Positions 46,501 through 55,338 are shown, counted from the stretch's first letter. The stretch: 64,000 nucleotides of DNA from Durusdinium trenchii (GCA_963970005.1 CAXAMN010005180.1:206479-270478), one strand, 5' to 3'. A program made the numbers and translations. Notes: generated by a model from the sequence alone, not told the origin.

Positions 46501-46803
46501 AGCAAAGTAGAAAGGCAGGAATCATGCCCAATCACAGCTCGCCGACTAAGATTTGCACCAATCTGAAATCTGGCTGAAGAGAGACTCCACCATCAGGAAA
46601 ATGTCGCTGAACCTGAACACGGTCAAGACCGCACCATCAATGAAGTGAATGGAACAAATGGTGTTAAGACATCCGTGCGAGGATGCCTGGCGATGTCAAG
46701 TCAATTCAGAGTGGATCATGCTCGATTGAGTCAATGCAAAGCACTGGGTCTGCCCAAAACAAGTCCAAATGGAATCTGCTTGCTTGCTTCATCTTGTTTC
46801 CTC
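43560..46803. other. Region with unassigned minus-strand exon-like pieces
   Basis: Minus strand 45,219-44,920 (LQRRIRELEEFLFVGECCTL then HELLRGQDETPHSDGRP), 44,936-44,721 (AMRLQFFLVGGDNGFWKRVM then RSVRHSMTARRG) and about 44,440-44,370 (PPKPAKLVVLPELERLLETT) look coding and could belong to one multi-exon gene. No domain is recognised. Strand agrees with the ankyrin gene on the other side of LINE A. 45,516-46,680 gives only weak, conflicting frames. Confidence 0.35.
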
Positions 46804-46819
46804 TAAAAATATACAATTC
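46804..46819. repeat. Left target-site duplication of LINE A
   Basis: TAAAAATATACAATTC, identical over 16 bp to 56,768-56,783. The flanking bases differ on both sides (C/A before, A/C after), so the match is exactly 16 bp. A-rich targets of this length are usual for LINE insertion. Confidence 0.88.
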
Positions 46820-46882
46820 AGCCATCGGCCCGAGCTTACCAGTGAGCTTGGCTGTGCTCAGCAGATCGGGTCTTCCTGTGCC

Positions 46883-47980
46883 ATGTCGAAGGAGCGTGGT
46901 GCACCGATACCCGCCATCGAGCTGCAGCGAATCGGATCCGATCCGATCGAATGTCTGGAGGTCCAATCGGACCTGGTGTGGCGGTGCATTGGCTTGGAGC
47001 ATGAGCTGATGCACTTTGTTTGCTATGGGCCTCGACGTGTCTTGGAAGAGCCCCTCACTTTGGATGCCACAGGTTGCCGAAGCTTTCCGGTCTTCTCCCC
47101 CAATGGGCCCCTGATCCCGAAGTTGTTGGACATCTTCGCAGGTTCCGGGGCCGTCAGCTATGCCTTGAGGACGATTGGTTTTGACACCATCGCTTCAGTG
47201 GACATAGGAGAGCTTGCCTGTCAGAACCTCCGCAGCCAATCATGTGGGATCACCATTCAAGGGGACATCAAAGATCCCAAAGTTGTTGAATTGTTGCATG
47301 ACACCCTCATCGTTGCTGGGGTTGAAGGGTTCTGCATCACAGCTGGATTTCCATGCCAGCCCTTTTCGAGGCAAGGGGCCATGTCAGGTTCAGCGGACGC
47401 CCGTTTTGGGGCTTTCGTAGGTCTCATTTCGGCAGTTCGATACCTCAAACCTAAGGTCCTGATGCTGGAATGTGTGACGCAGGCGGGAGAGAGCACAGCC
47501 ATCAAGCAGATGCTGCAAGAACTGTGTGAAAGCTTTGGATGGGTCATGAGGGATGTCTGTCTTGAGCTTGGCCAACAGTGGCCCATGAATCGTAGGCGAT
47601 GGTACTGTGTTATGTCCGACCCGCACAATGTTCCAGATAGCCTCCCAGGTTGGGGAATTGACCCCTGCAGACAAACAATAGGTGATGTGTTGCCATCGTT
47701 TTTGTCTATGTCACATCCGGGCATGCATGAGCTGCTATTGAGTGAGCTTGAGATTGAATGTTACGCAGATCCGCGACTTGGTCAGGACAAAAGGCAGTTG
47801 ACCTTAGGAGACAAATGCAACACAATACTCCATTCATATGGCTCACCACTGCAGAGCTGCCCGTGTGGCTGCAGGCAATCAGGGTTCGCAATGGCCAGTT
47901 TGGTCACCAAGGGGCTCAGGGGATGCTTCGTGATTTCCCCCGACAACTCCAGACCTAGGTACCTGCACGCCGATGAATGA
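46883..47980 (+). CDS. Cytosine-5 DNA methyltransferase, first ORF of LINE A
   Basis: A 365-residue ORF. The frame is open further upstream (to 46,769), but that lies in the flank outside the 16-bp repeat, so I start at the first ATG inside the element (gccATGt, 46,883). C5-methyltransferase motifs in order: I, DIFAGSGAVSYAL from D83 (S-adenosylmethionine binding); IV, GFPCQPFSRQG with nucleophile Cys158; VI, LECV with Glu196; VIII, QWPMNRRRWY; the target-recognition region contains a cysteine cluster SCPCGCRQSG; then a motif IX-like RPRYLHADE at the end. Motif X is missing from this ORF and appears to start the next one. All catalytic residues seen are intact. Expected reaction: methyl transfer to C5 of cytosine, possibly on the element's own DNA. 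Sequence preference cannot be judged from sequence. Confidence 0.92.
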   Translation: MSKERGAPIPAIELQRIGSDPIECLEVQSDLVWRCIGLEHELMHFVCYGPRRVLEEPLTLDATGCRSFPVFSPNGPLIPKLLDIFAGSGAVSYALRTIGFDTIASVDIGELACQNLRSQSCGITIQGDIKDPKVVELLHDTLIVAGVEGFCITAGFPCQPFSRQGAMSGSADARFGAFVGLISAVRYLKPKVLMLECVTQAGESTAIKQMLQELCESFGWVMRDVCLELGQQWPMNRRRWYCVMSDPHNVPDSLPGWGIDPCRQTIGDVLPSFLSMSHPGMHELLLSELEIECYADPRLGQDKRQLTLGDKCNTILHSYGSPLQSCPCGCRQSGFAMASLVTKGLRGCFVISPDNSRPRYLHADE

Positions 47981-50037
47981 AGCTTCCCGAGAACCAGAAG
48001 GAGGCACTTTGCCTGCTCGGCCTTATTGCAGCTCCCCTGCAAGCGCTCTGGGTCATGGGAAATGTGCTCTTGGCAGCCTCGCGCTACGATGAGAGCATTG
48101 CGCCAATTGATCCAAACCTCATCCTGCATGAGTATAAGGAGCACATCACTGCTAGCATGCAGCTCAATGCATCGAGCTCTTTGCACCTCATCAGCCTGGA
48201 CCAAACTGGAGAGCCTTCTTGGTGGCGCAAGGTAACTCACGAGGCCACAGTCTTTGACCTCTTGCGAGCAGAGAGAATCAACAACGAATGGGGACACAAA
48301 GTCCGAGCATATGAAGACTCCGGCGAAGTTCCAGGGTTTGATCTCTTGCTGGAGCATCAACATGGTATGAGGGTTGAACACTTGGCCAAGAAGAGCAGGA
48401 TTGACCTTCACACGGCTCGAATTCTCCTGCAGTTCAAGGTTCATGGTACAAGTCGCATTGCTCTGTTGCCTCGTGGCAGCATGCTCTTTGAGTTCTTTGA
48501 TCAAATCGCAGATCAGCGACCTACAGCCTTTGACAATCTCACAGGTGACATCGTGCCTATGGACACACGGATCTGGTTTCCCAGTTACGTTGCCGTTGAC
48601 GCAGACTCCTTTCCATGTTGGCCTCTCCGATTTCAGCTGGAAGGCAAAGGCATCTCGCAGAACGATCCGTTGACAACAGGTTGGTATGAAGAGGAGGTTG
48701 AGAACTATGCTCGCAATCTTCTGGAGCAAAAGGGTCTGGCACTAGACCTCTTCTGGACGGCGAGATGGATTGTTGACACAGTCGAAGTCTGGCCACATGC
48801 AGCACATCAGCGCATCCTGGACAAGTGGAAACAGGGTGGCCTCGAACAAGATCGTCGATTTGGTATCCTATGGGAAGATTTCCACTGGAGTGCCTTCCTC
48901 GTGCATCGGGAGAAAGGACACCTTTTCGTTACCATCCTGGATAGCCACAAATCCGAGGCTACGGCATACATGGACATCTTCTTCGCCAGAGTCAGCAGGG
49001 CTCTTTCGTGTGCAAGCTACACAATTCAACTGAAGAAGGGAGTTGGACAATCCCATGGAACACATTGTGGGGCAGTTGCAGTACTCAACGTTGCCAGTCT
49101 CTTGGACAATTCCCAGCACTTCAACGAGCATGACGCCATCCTTCTGCACGCTGCGATTCTGGGCCAGAGAACTACAATCCCTAGTCAGCTGCATCTGACC
49201 TTCATTTCGCCAACTCTCACTTGGCCGATGATTGGAGCAGGCCCGGACATCCAAGCCCAGCTTGCTGAGTTGATTCACAGCAAGGGGGTCCCTGAGGAGG
49301 CCAAGACCGCCAGGGCTCAGACCATTCTCCAGAGGTTGGGCATTCAACAAGTGACAAAGATCCTGGCAGATCGAAATCCACGGGCTGCGCTCAAAAGCTC
49401 AGCCAGTAAACCAGGTGTCTCCTTGAGAATTCTGTCAGAGGAGGAAAAGCAATACATTGAGATGCGAGCCTCGACCAAACATGGTGCGAACATTAAGAAC
49501 CACAAGGACAAGAAAGAAAGGGAACAGGCATCCTCCTCGAAAGCAGCTGTCACTGAGAAGCTCATTCCTTCGCAGCTGGTTCTGGACCCCAAGATGTTCA
49601 AGGACGGCAATGGTGATCAGATACCACAGCTGCAATTCTCGCAGGTTGAAGCGGACCAGCACGGTCTAGCCATTTGCACACTGAGTGAGGCGGCTGCATT
49701 TCTCAATTCGCCCAAGTCCATCAGTCCGCATGCATTGGGCTTGCTGATACTCGAACCACCAGCTCCAGAAGTCATGCAGAAAGCCGGAGCAGTCAAGATG
49801 CGATTTCCTGCGCAATACATGGTGACAGGTGAGCAAGTCTTGATTTTTGGTGCCCTCCTGAGCATAGGAGACATCGACATCGACAGGGCCACAGCTGGAT
49901 CGGTCTCCAAGCAACCTGCTTTGCCGACAGCGATCATCAAATATACTATACTTGCTATAGAGATCAATATCCTGGAAGCTGGCAACAATTCATTGATGCA
50001 CCAGTCAGGGAAATTCTCAAAATGTTTGAACCGCTGA
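47977..50037 (+). CDS. LINE A ORF with methyltransferase tail and Ulp1/SENP-like cysteine protease domain
   Basis: 686 codons, overlapping the methyltransferase stop by 4 nt (ATGA). Residues 10-35 (CLLGLIAAPLQALWVMGNVL) look like motif X of a C5-methyltransferase, suggesting both ORFs were one protein. Residues 295-370 carry a C48-type triad: HWSAFLV with His303, ILDSH with Asp322, and GQSHGTHCGAVAV with Gln358 and Cys364. The Gln-to-Cys spacing of six matches Ulp1/SENP proteases, which cleave SUMO-like proteins; processing of the element polyprotein or removal of a host modifier are possible roles. The region 420-530 is rich in charged residues (KDKKEREQASSSKAAVTEKL). The last about 30 residues are out of register: the true continuation lies in the next frame from about 49,945. 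Confidence 0.75.
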   Translation: MKLPENQKEALCLLGLIAAPLQALWVMGNVLLAASRYDESIAPIDPNLILHEYKEHITASMQLNASSSLHLISLDQTGEPSWWRKVTHEATVFDLLRAERINNEWGHKVRAYEDSGEVPGFDLLLEHQHGMRVEHLAKKSRIDLHTARILLQFKVHGTSRIALLPRGSMLFEFFDQIADQRPTAFDNLTGDIVPMDTRIWFPSYVAVDADSFPCWPLRFQLEGKGISQNDPLTTGWYEEEVENYARNLLEQKGLALDLFWTARWIVDTVEVWPHAAHQRILDKWKQGGLEQDRRFGILWEDFHWSAFLVHREKGHLFVTILDSHKSEATAYMDIFFARVSRALSCASYTIQLKKGVGQSHGTHCGAVAVLNVASLLDNSQHFNEHDAILLHAAILGQRTTIPSQLHLTFISPTLTWPMIGAGPDIQAQLAELIHSKGVPEEAKTARAQTILQRLGIQQVTKILADRNPRAALKSSASKPGVSLRILSEEEKQYIEMRASTKHGANIKNHKDKKEREQASSSKAAVTEKLIPSQLVLDPKMFKDGNGDQIPQLQFSQVEADQHGLAICTLSEAAAFLNSPKSISPHALGLLILEPPAPEVMQKAGAVKMRFPAQYMVTGEQVLIFGALLSIGDIDIDRATAGSVSKQPALPTAIIKYTILAIEINILEAGNNSLMHQSGKFSKCLNR

Positions 50038-50684
50038 ACTATTGCGACGGCAAGAACTGCGGCTCGGCTTGCAACAAGACTCATCCAGACGTAGACAAAA
50101 CATATGAAGCAGTGATCCTGCAGCTTTGGGGCAGGCACTATACAGCAGCCACAGGGGCTAAGAAGACGCCGAAGGAAGCAGACCTGTTCTCTTTCCAGGT
50201 TCGTGTCCCTGCTGCAATTGTGCTCAACCTGGTTTCGAACAATCCCGTTGGCCTCTACAGTGATCCCCGAACCGACGACTTTCGTGTCTCGCGTCCGGAC
50301 TACTGCATCATCTGGCTCAACAAGGCTGACTTCACGCAGGTTGAGCATCTGAGCCGCACATGTGCTTTCGCCCTCTCCATCGCCAGGCATCGGCAAAGAT
50401 TTGGCATCAGAGTCAAGAAGAACGATGAGGCCACCAAAGCATGGGCCGAACTCAAACCGGATCAGCACTTTCAGCCGGTGAAAATAGAACATATATACGA
50501 AGTATCGCCTGTGCCACACGGAACACAGAAGAAGACTATGGAGAAAGTCATGAAGGAATGGAACTGGCCACGCCGTGTTCTACAACCAGGAAGGGGTTCC
50601 CACTTCCACATGTCATGGCAGGTAGGAGCGCAAGAGGAACCCCCAGCCAGAGTGATGCAGGCATTTGTCAATCTGACGTCCTGA
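49945..50684 (+). pseudogene. LINE A ORF1/gag-like segment, N-terminal part
   Basis: A frame whose ATG is at 50,022 but whose coding sense starts further upstream (SWQQFIDAPVREILKMFEPL), showing that it continues the preceding protein after a frameshift near 49,945. It has a cysteine-containing start (NYCDGKNCGSACNKTHPD) and a mixed alpha/beta body (VEHLSRTCAFALSIARHRQR, WNWPRRVLQPGRGSHFHMSW). No enzyme motif is visible. By position before the coiled coil and endonuclease it corresponds to the nucleic-acid-binding ORF1 region of LINEs. Its frame closes at 50,684 by another shift; coding goes on in the +2 frame. Confidence 0.6.
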
Positions 50685-50685
50685 T

Positions 50686-50970
50686 CAACCCTATTCGCAA
50701 AGTCGAGGTTGAGGCCTTGAAGCCGAAGATCATTGTGGCGCAGAAGACCCAGCAGCACTTTCGACAGGTGAACATCACCAAATCTGAAGGGCAAGATCCC
50801 TGGCTGAACAACAACGATCCTTGGGCCAAGTACCAGGCTTCCAGCTCAGCCGCTGCTCCGCTACCAGCACCAGCTTCTACGAAACGGATTGAAGAAATCA
50901 AAGGCACGCTCCAGCAGGAGGTGAAGGAGGCCATTCGAAAAGAGCTTCAAGCAGGAAATGCCGGGGAAGG
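50686..50970 (+). pseudogene. LINE A ORF1 segment, C-terminal part up to the inversion
   Basis: Plus-strand frame (within 50,441-51,028) reading INPIRKVEVEALKPKIIVAQ, EGQDPWLNNNDPWAKYQ, an Ala/Ser/Pro linker, then the helical TKRIEEIKGTLQQEVKEAIR. Coding sense stops at about 50,970, where the inverted block begins; the residues after that up to 51,028 are antisense of the endonuclease. Confidence 0.65.
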
Positions 50971-51365
50971 TATGTCCGACACTGCTTCCATCCTGTGTGC
51001 CAGCGCTCCTCCGGCCAAGGCAGTGTGAGAGCATAAGCGCGATAGTCAGTGACCTGAAGGACACCAGTCCATGAGCCAACTTGCTGTTGATGGTCACGAG
51101 CAGGCGCATGAAAGCCCGTGATGGAGGTGACCTTTCTGCTCTGCTGCGAGGCCAAATGCTTCAGTGCCCGTCGGAAGCTAGGAAAGTTGCCTCCCGTGAG
51201 ATGAGTCTCCGAGAAACTGTGAATCCCAGGTCCAAGTGAGGCTACAAGCTGAATCTTGTCCCTCAATGAGCCTGCGTTTGACTGTGTCAACAGAAAAGTG
51301 TTGGGCGCAACCGGAATGGTTTCCAGTGGAAACGGCCCTGGATTGAGCGCTTCTCCTTGTCGATG
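50971..51365 (-). pseudogene. LINE A AP-type endonuclease, N-terminal half (inverted)
   Basis: Minus strand: GEALNPGPF near 51,340, the (G)EAxNPGP signature at the start of L1-type endonucleases in protists, then FLLTQSNAGSLRDKIQL (catalytic Asn strand), GIHSFSETHLTGGNF (catalytic Glu in SETHL), SITGFHAP and VGSWTGVLQVTDYRAYA, ending WPEERWHTG at the inversion edge. The enzyme nicks target DNA to prime reverse transcription. It is severed from its C-terminal half (plus strand, from 52,235) by the inversion. Confidence 0.85.
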
Positions 51366-51979
51366 GTATGGTGAGCTGAAGTCCTGGTCGTGCTGCCGAG
51401 GCACAGATGGAGTGAGGAAGCATTCCCAACAACCTCTAAGATCTGTCCATAGCACTGCCAGGAACCATCAGATCGAAGTGTCGGAGAGCACTCGGCACTC
51501 GTCGATGTAGTGTGTGTAGAGCAAAGATCCGTTCTGCTCAATCCTGCTAGTCGGATGTGGTGTATGAACCTGCTGAGTCTCCACTGAGCCGTCGCAAGAA
51601 AAAGCAAAGGCTTCACCCCAAGTGAAGAGCAAACAGATCCAAAACAGGAACTTTTGAAACTGTCTGAAGATTAGGACCTCTGGTTGGGTCCGACAAGATT
51701 GGCGGCCGTGTCTGGGTCGCTTGTGGTGTGGCTGAGGCGTGCTGTCCGGTTCACATCCATCAGCCGGCCAAAACTGTGTATGCTTGAAACTGCTCGGTAG
51801 AGATTGGAAGTCGTTGCCAGTTAACACAGCGTGGGTCAGACGGTACACCAGCGGTCTCAGACATGGGACCCGACCCGTCCTGGGCTAACTGACAACTGGG
51901 AAGTAGAGCATGAAGTGACTGTTTCATCGAACCCGGCCAGCGTCCCAGTCGAGTAACGCTGCGGGTCTGCCATAGTCAT
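51366..51979 (-). pseudogene. LINE A leader of the endonuclease ORF (inverted)
   Basis: An ATG overlapping the coiled-coil stop (ATGA, 51,979-51,976) opens MTMADPQRYSTGTLAGFDET, which closes after about 40 codons. Further on, a frame (51,848-51,468) reads KRPRHGRQSCRTQPEVL and a hydrophobic FWICLLFTWGEAFAF, as found upstream of (G)EAxNPGP in similar elements, but out of frame with it. So at least two small indels lie here. Confidence 0.45.
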
Positions 51980-52234
51980 TCATGGCGCTGGCGCTTCTCA
52001 AGAAGGGCTTCGAGCCTGCTGAATTGCTTCTCGAAAGATTGGTTCAGTTCCCCTTGCAAGTTGGAGAACTGTGCTTTCATCTGCTCCGATTGGGCCCCAA
52101 CTTCTTGTTTCAGCTGGGTGAGCTGTGCCTCTTGTCTGTTCAGCTTTGTCTGAGCATCTTGAATCCATCCTTTTAGTGTACTGTTCTGGCTCTTTACTTC
52201 CTGCAAGGCTGTTTCGAGATGGTCCATGCGTCCG
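51976..52234 (-). pseudogene. LINE A coiled-coil region (inverted)
   Basis: Minus-strand frame from about 52,234 to the stop at 51,976: RMDHLETALQEVKSQNSTLK, then QTKLNRQEAQLTQLKQEVGA and SFEKQFSRLEALLEKRQRHE. Heptad-like hydrophobic spacing over about 80 residues indicates a coiled coil, the usual oligomerisation segment at the end of LINE ORF1. In the unrearranged element it follows the DPWAKYQ segment. Confidence 0.8.
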
Positions 52235-53700
52235 CCTCCAAGTTGCTCGACACAATGTGGGTGGCACACCACTGGTGGTCGCTTCAGTCTATGGCTATCC
52301 GACTGGTCCCACATGGGGGCCGCAAGCCCACTCTCTCACCAACTCATTGTTGAGCACACTCACCAAGCAGATAGTTTACGGGGCTACCGGGCCAAGAATC
52401 ATCTGCGGGGACTTCAATAGCAATGGTGTCTGGAGCAGCAGAGACTCTGGCAAGCTCAAGGCTGGCATTGTGCTCAGGACTATGCGGTTAAGTTCCTGGG
52501 CCATGAATGGACACCGACAAATGGTACCAAGTTAGCTGTTGATCAAGTCTGGATCTCGCCTGAAGCTGCGTTGCTGCTACAGCGTGTTTCAATTTGCCAA
52601 GTCTTTCGAGGACATGCCACTCTTGCTTTACACTTCAGTGCGGAACAGAAGGCAACCCAGATCCAATGCTGGCCGAGGCCCTCGCTTCTGCCATGGGAGG
52701 CTTTGAAAGGTGCCTATGACAGTCTTCAGGATAGTCTACCAGAATTGCCACCGGCGGATGCCACAATGGCCTACAAGGCCTGGGCGAAGAGCATTGAAGA
52801 CAATTTTGAATCAGCGGCCAAATCGGAAGCCTTGCAATTGCCGCCGCAAGCCCGGGGTAGAGGACAAAGGACCTCGCCCAGTCAGCGAACAGTGCTGGTC
52901 ACCACACGCCGAAGACCACAAGAGGGTGAGCTGGAATTAAAAGATGATTTTGTCAGTACAGCAGTGAGACACTGGCCGCCGAATGCAGTCGCTCTTGCAT
53001 GCACTTCGATCCACTTCAAAATCCTTGAACTGCGAGGTGCACAAGATCGAACTTTGGAGCGCCATTGTTCGCGCCAAAGGCTTCGAGTCTTCATTTCCGC
53101 ACTGGTGGAATAATCGGGAACCAAAGCTACCTGATACGCAGATTGTCCTTCCTGCAGGTTGCCCTGAGCTGGCAAAAATGGACCTCATCTTCCAGGAGTT
53201 CCAGGTCCACTTTCGCTCGTTTGAAGCATGGCATGCTAAGCAGCGCATTGAGCGCTATGAAATGCTGCACGAGAAGTCCACTCGGCAACTGCACAAAGAG
53301 CTAAAAGGACAGAAAGCCGACTGTGTTCAGCATTTTCACTTTGATGAAGCTTTTGAAGTTGTTGATACTGATCAAGATATGATACGGCTAGATAAACCAG
53401 TCAACGCTTCGGCTCATAGTTGCTGGTTGCATGAAAACGAGTTAATTCATTTGACCATTTGGTGCTCTTCAAGACCAGCAAACCACTTGCTCTTGGAGAC
53501 ACCATTCTTTTGCGCAGTTTTGTTTCAGACATGGAAGGCATCTGTTCGAGGTTGACCGAACACTGGAGCAAACGTTGGTGTCAAATCTCAGCACAGTCAC
53601 CTGAGCAGGTAAGGTGCTTGACTTTGCCAGAGCTTTTCTTCCTCGTCTTGATTTTCAGTTGGCTCCGCTTACCATCATTGAATGGCAGGAGGCCTTGAAA
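52235..53700 (+). pseudogene. LINE A endonuclease C-terminal half and linker to RT
   Basis: Plus strand from 52,235: LQVARHNVGGTPLVVASVYG, YPTGPTWG, then GPRIICGDFNSNGVW (GDFN, catalytic Asp/Asn near 52,410), a frameshift near 52,490, LAVDQVWISPEAALLL (SxxD-like strand) and VFRGHATLALHFS (the terminal His strand). Linker frames follow with shifts near 52,980 and 53,455: RAKGFESSFPHWWNNREPKL, EFQVHFRSFEAWHAKQRIER, VLFKTSKPLALGDTI. The pieces read as one protein across the shifts, hence a decayed single ORF. Confidence 0.82.
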
Positions 53701-55338
53701 CGGATGAAAACCACTGCAGCTCGTGGAGCTGACAGTATCAGCCGATTGGATCTTCTTTCGCTCTCGGAAAGGCATCTTGGCTGGTTGGTGCAGCTCTTTA
53801 ATGCCATTGAGGCGGAAGACACGACCTGGCCACGGCAGATGCTCACGGGTCTGGTGACCTGTATCAGCAAGGTGGATGATCCACACTTACCTGACCATTT
53901 TCGACCGATCCACTTGTTCACTGTCGCGCACAGGGTGTGGGCCAGTATCAGAGTCCGACAATTGCTTCGTCTTTTGTTGCCTTTTGTCCCAGAAGAGCTT
54001 CATGGATTCATGCCCACCAAGGAGACCACGCAGGTCTGGTTTGAAATCCAGTGTTGGATTGAGTTAGCCATGGCACAAGGGGTGGAATGGCATGGATGCT
54101 CGGCCGACATACAGAAATGCTTTAACAGCGTAGAACGTCCAGCTTACTTTGTCCTAGCTGAGCAATTGGGCACACCCAAATGCATTCGAGCGCCTTGGCA
54201 AGCATTCTTGGCCAACTTTGAACGGCGCTTTCAGGTCATGCACACGGTTAGCTCCCCGATCCACTCCATCCAGGGTTTTCCCGAGGGCTGTCCACTGAGC
54301 ATCCTCACGATGATACACATTGGTTGGGGTTACCATATTTTCATGCACTTCTTTCACCCACAGGTTCAGTGTTTGTCATTTGTGGACAATCTGGATTTTC
54401 ATGGGGGCACAGCTGAAGAAATCTGCCAAGCTGTAGATGGCACGCAAGTTTGGTTTGAAGACTACGGGCTCAGCCTCGACATGTCCAAGACCTTTTACTG
54501 GTCCACTAGTGCTGCCGCGCGGCAAACATGGCAACGACAAGGATTCAAGGTCTTTACGGACACCAAAGAACTCGGCGGGGCGATGACTATGTGCAGATCG
54601 ATTCGGAACAGGGCCCTCAAGGCCAGATCAGAGGGTCTGGAGACGAAATGGAAGCAGTTATCCAAGTCTCTGGCTCCAGTCTTTCACAAGCTGCAGGTGT
54701 TGGCTACTGTTTTCTGGCCCTTAGCGCTTCACGGTGCCTCCGCTTGTTTACTGGCAGAAGGACATCTCACAGCCTTGAGAAGGGCCGCTACCAAGGCCAT
54801 TGGGCTCAATTGCGCCGGAGCCAACTCATGGCTTCGCTTCATGCTGCTGGATAGGATGGTGCAAGACCCCAGTTTTTACCACCACAAGACAGCGGTCATG
54901 ACTTTTCGCAGAATGTTACAGAAAGCGCCTGACTTGCTGCACATGTGGCGATTACACTTCGGGCACTTGGGCAGCCCATTCCTTCCAGGGCCATACACCA
55001 ATTTGATTCATTTCTTTGGCCTGATTGGGTGGACGGTTGTGGATCCACCCTGGATTGCCGATCACCACGGATGTCTCCACGATCTACTGACCCAGGACAA
55101 GGGATATCTCCTGGCCAGGCTGGAAGATGCATGGGCCCAGTATGTTGCAAGCCGTGTCAAGCGTGCCCGAATGAGTGAGCTGGTAGGTATAGAGTTGGAA
55201 CTTTCTCGCTTGGACCACCACAAGCTCGAACCTCGTTCAAGCTTAAGAGTCTCGGCCATCCAAACAGGGGCTTTTTTGTCGGCTAGTGAACAGAGCAAGT
55301 TCGACACTACCAAATCCTTGTTGCGCCAGGAGTGTTAA
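53614..55338 (+). CDS. LINE A reverse transcriptase (open frame, FVDN motif C)
   Basis: A 574-codon frame. RT motifs: TTAARGADSISRLDLL (region 0/1), HFRPIHLFTVAHRVWASIRV (motif 2), CSADIQKCFNSVERP with Asp165 (motif A), GFPEGCPLSILTM at 221-232 (motif B), QCLSFVDNLDFHG with F256-V257-D258-N259 (motif C), GLSLDMSKTFYWS, LGGAMTMC, then a helical thumb region. The second aspartate of the usual xxDD is Asn259. Sequence after ATKAIGLN forms the thumb-to-RNase H connection. The first about 20 residues before FLPRLDFQLAPL may be out of register. The frame ends just before RNase H through a one-base shift near 55,330. Confidence 0.88.
   Translation: MLDFARAFLPRLDFQLAPLTIIEWQEALKRMKTTAARGADSISRLDLLSLSERHLGWLVQLFNAIEAEDTTWPRQMLTGLVTCISKVDDPHLPDHFRPIHLFTVAHRVWASIRVRQLLRLLLPFVPEELHGFMPTKETTQVWFEIQCWIELAMAQGVEWHGCSADIQKCFNSVERPAYFVLAEQLGTPKCIRAPWQAFLANFERRFQVMHTVSSPIHSIQGFPEGCPLSILTMIHIGWGYHIFMHFFHPQVQCLSFVDNLDFHGGTAEEICQAVDGTQVWFEDYGLSLDMSKTFYWSTSAAARQTWQRQGFKVFTDTKELGGAMTMCRSIRNRALKARSEGLETKWKQLSKSLAPVFHKLQVLATVFWPLALHGASACLLAEGHLTALRRAATKAIGLNCAGANSWLRFMLLDRMVQDPSFYHHKTAVMTFRRMLQKAPDLLHMWRLHFGHLGSPFLPGPYTNLIHFFGLIGWTVVDPPWIADHHGCLHDLLTQDKGYLLARLEDAWAQYVASRVKRARMSELVGIELELSRLDHHKLEPRSSLRVSAIQTGAFLSASEQSKFDTTKSLLRQEC

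Larger units (their letters stand above)
50971..52234. other. 1,264-bp internal inversion in LINE A
   Basis: Sense coding within this block is on the minus strand, while the element on both sides is on the plus strand. Minus reading from 52,234: coiled coil, stop/start overlap, leader of the endonuclease ORF, GEALNPGPF, endonuclease N-terminal half, ending at 50,971. If the block is flipped between 50,970/50,971 and 52,234/52,235, both junctions become in-frame: NAGEG joins GRMDHLE, and KQCRT(Y) joins LQVARHNVGG. TCCG occurs at both ends, so exact breakpoints may shift by a few bases. Confidence 0.88.

Noticed and set aside
46769-46882. Longer methyltransferase N-terminus starting at 46,769
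   Set aside because: These codons lie partly outside the 16-bp target duplication and would include host flank; the first ATG inside the element is 46,883.
47782-48729. 315-codon minus-strand frame
   Set aside because: Antisense shadow of the methyltransferase and protease ORFs, which have clear motifs on the plus strand.
49617-50519. 300-codon minus-strand frame
   Set aside because: Antisense to LINE A ORF segments; no domain of its own.
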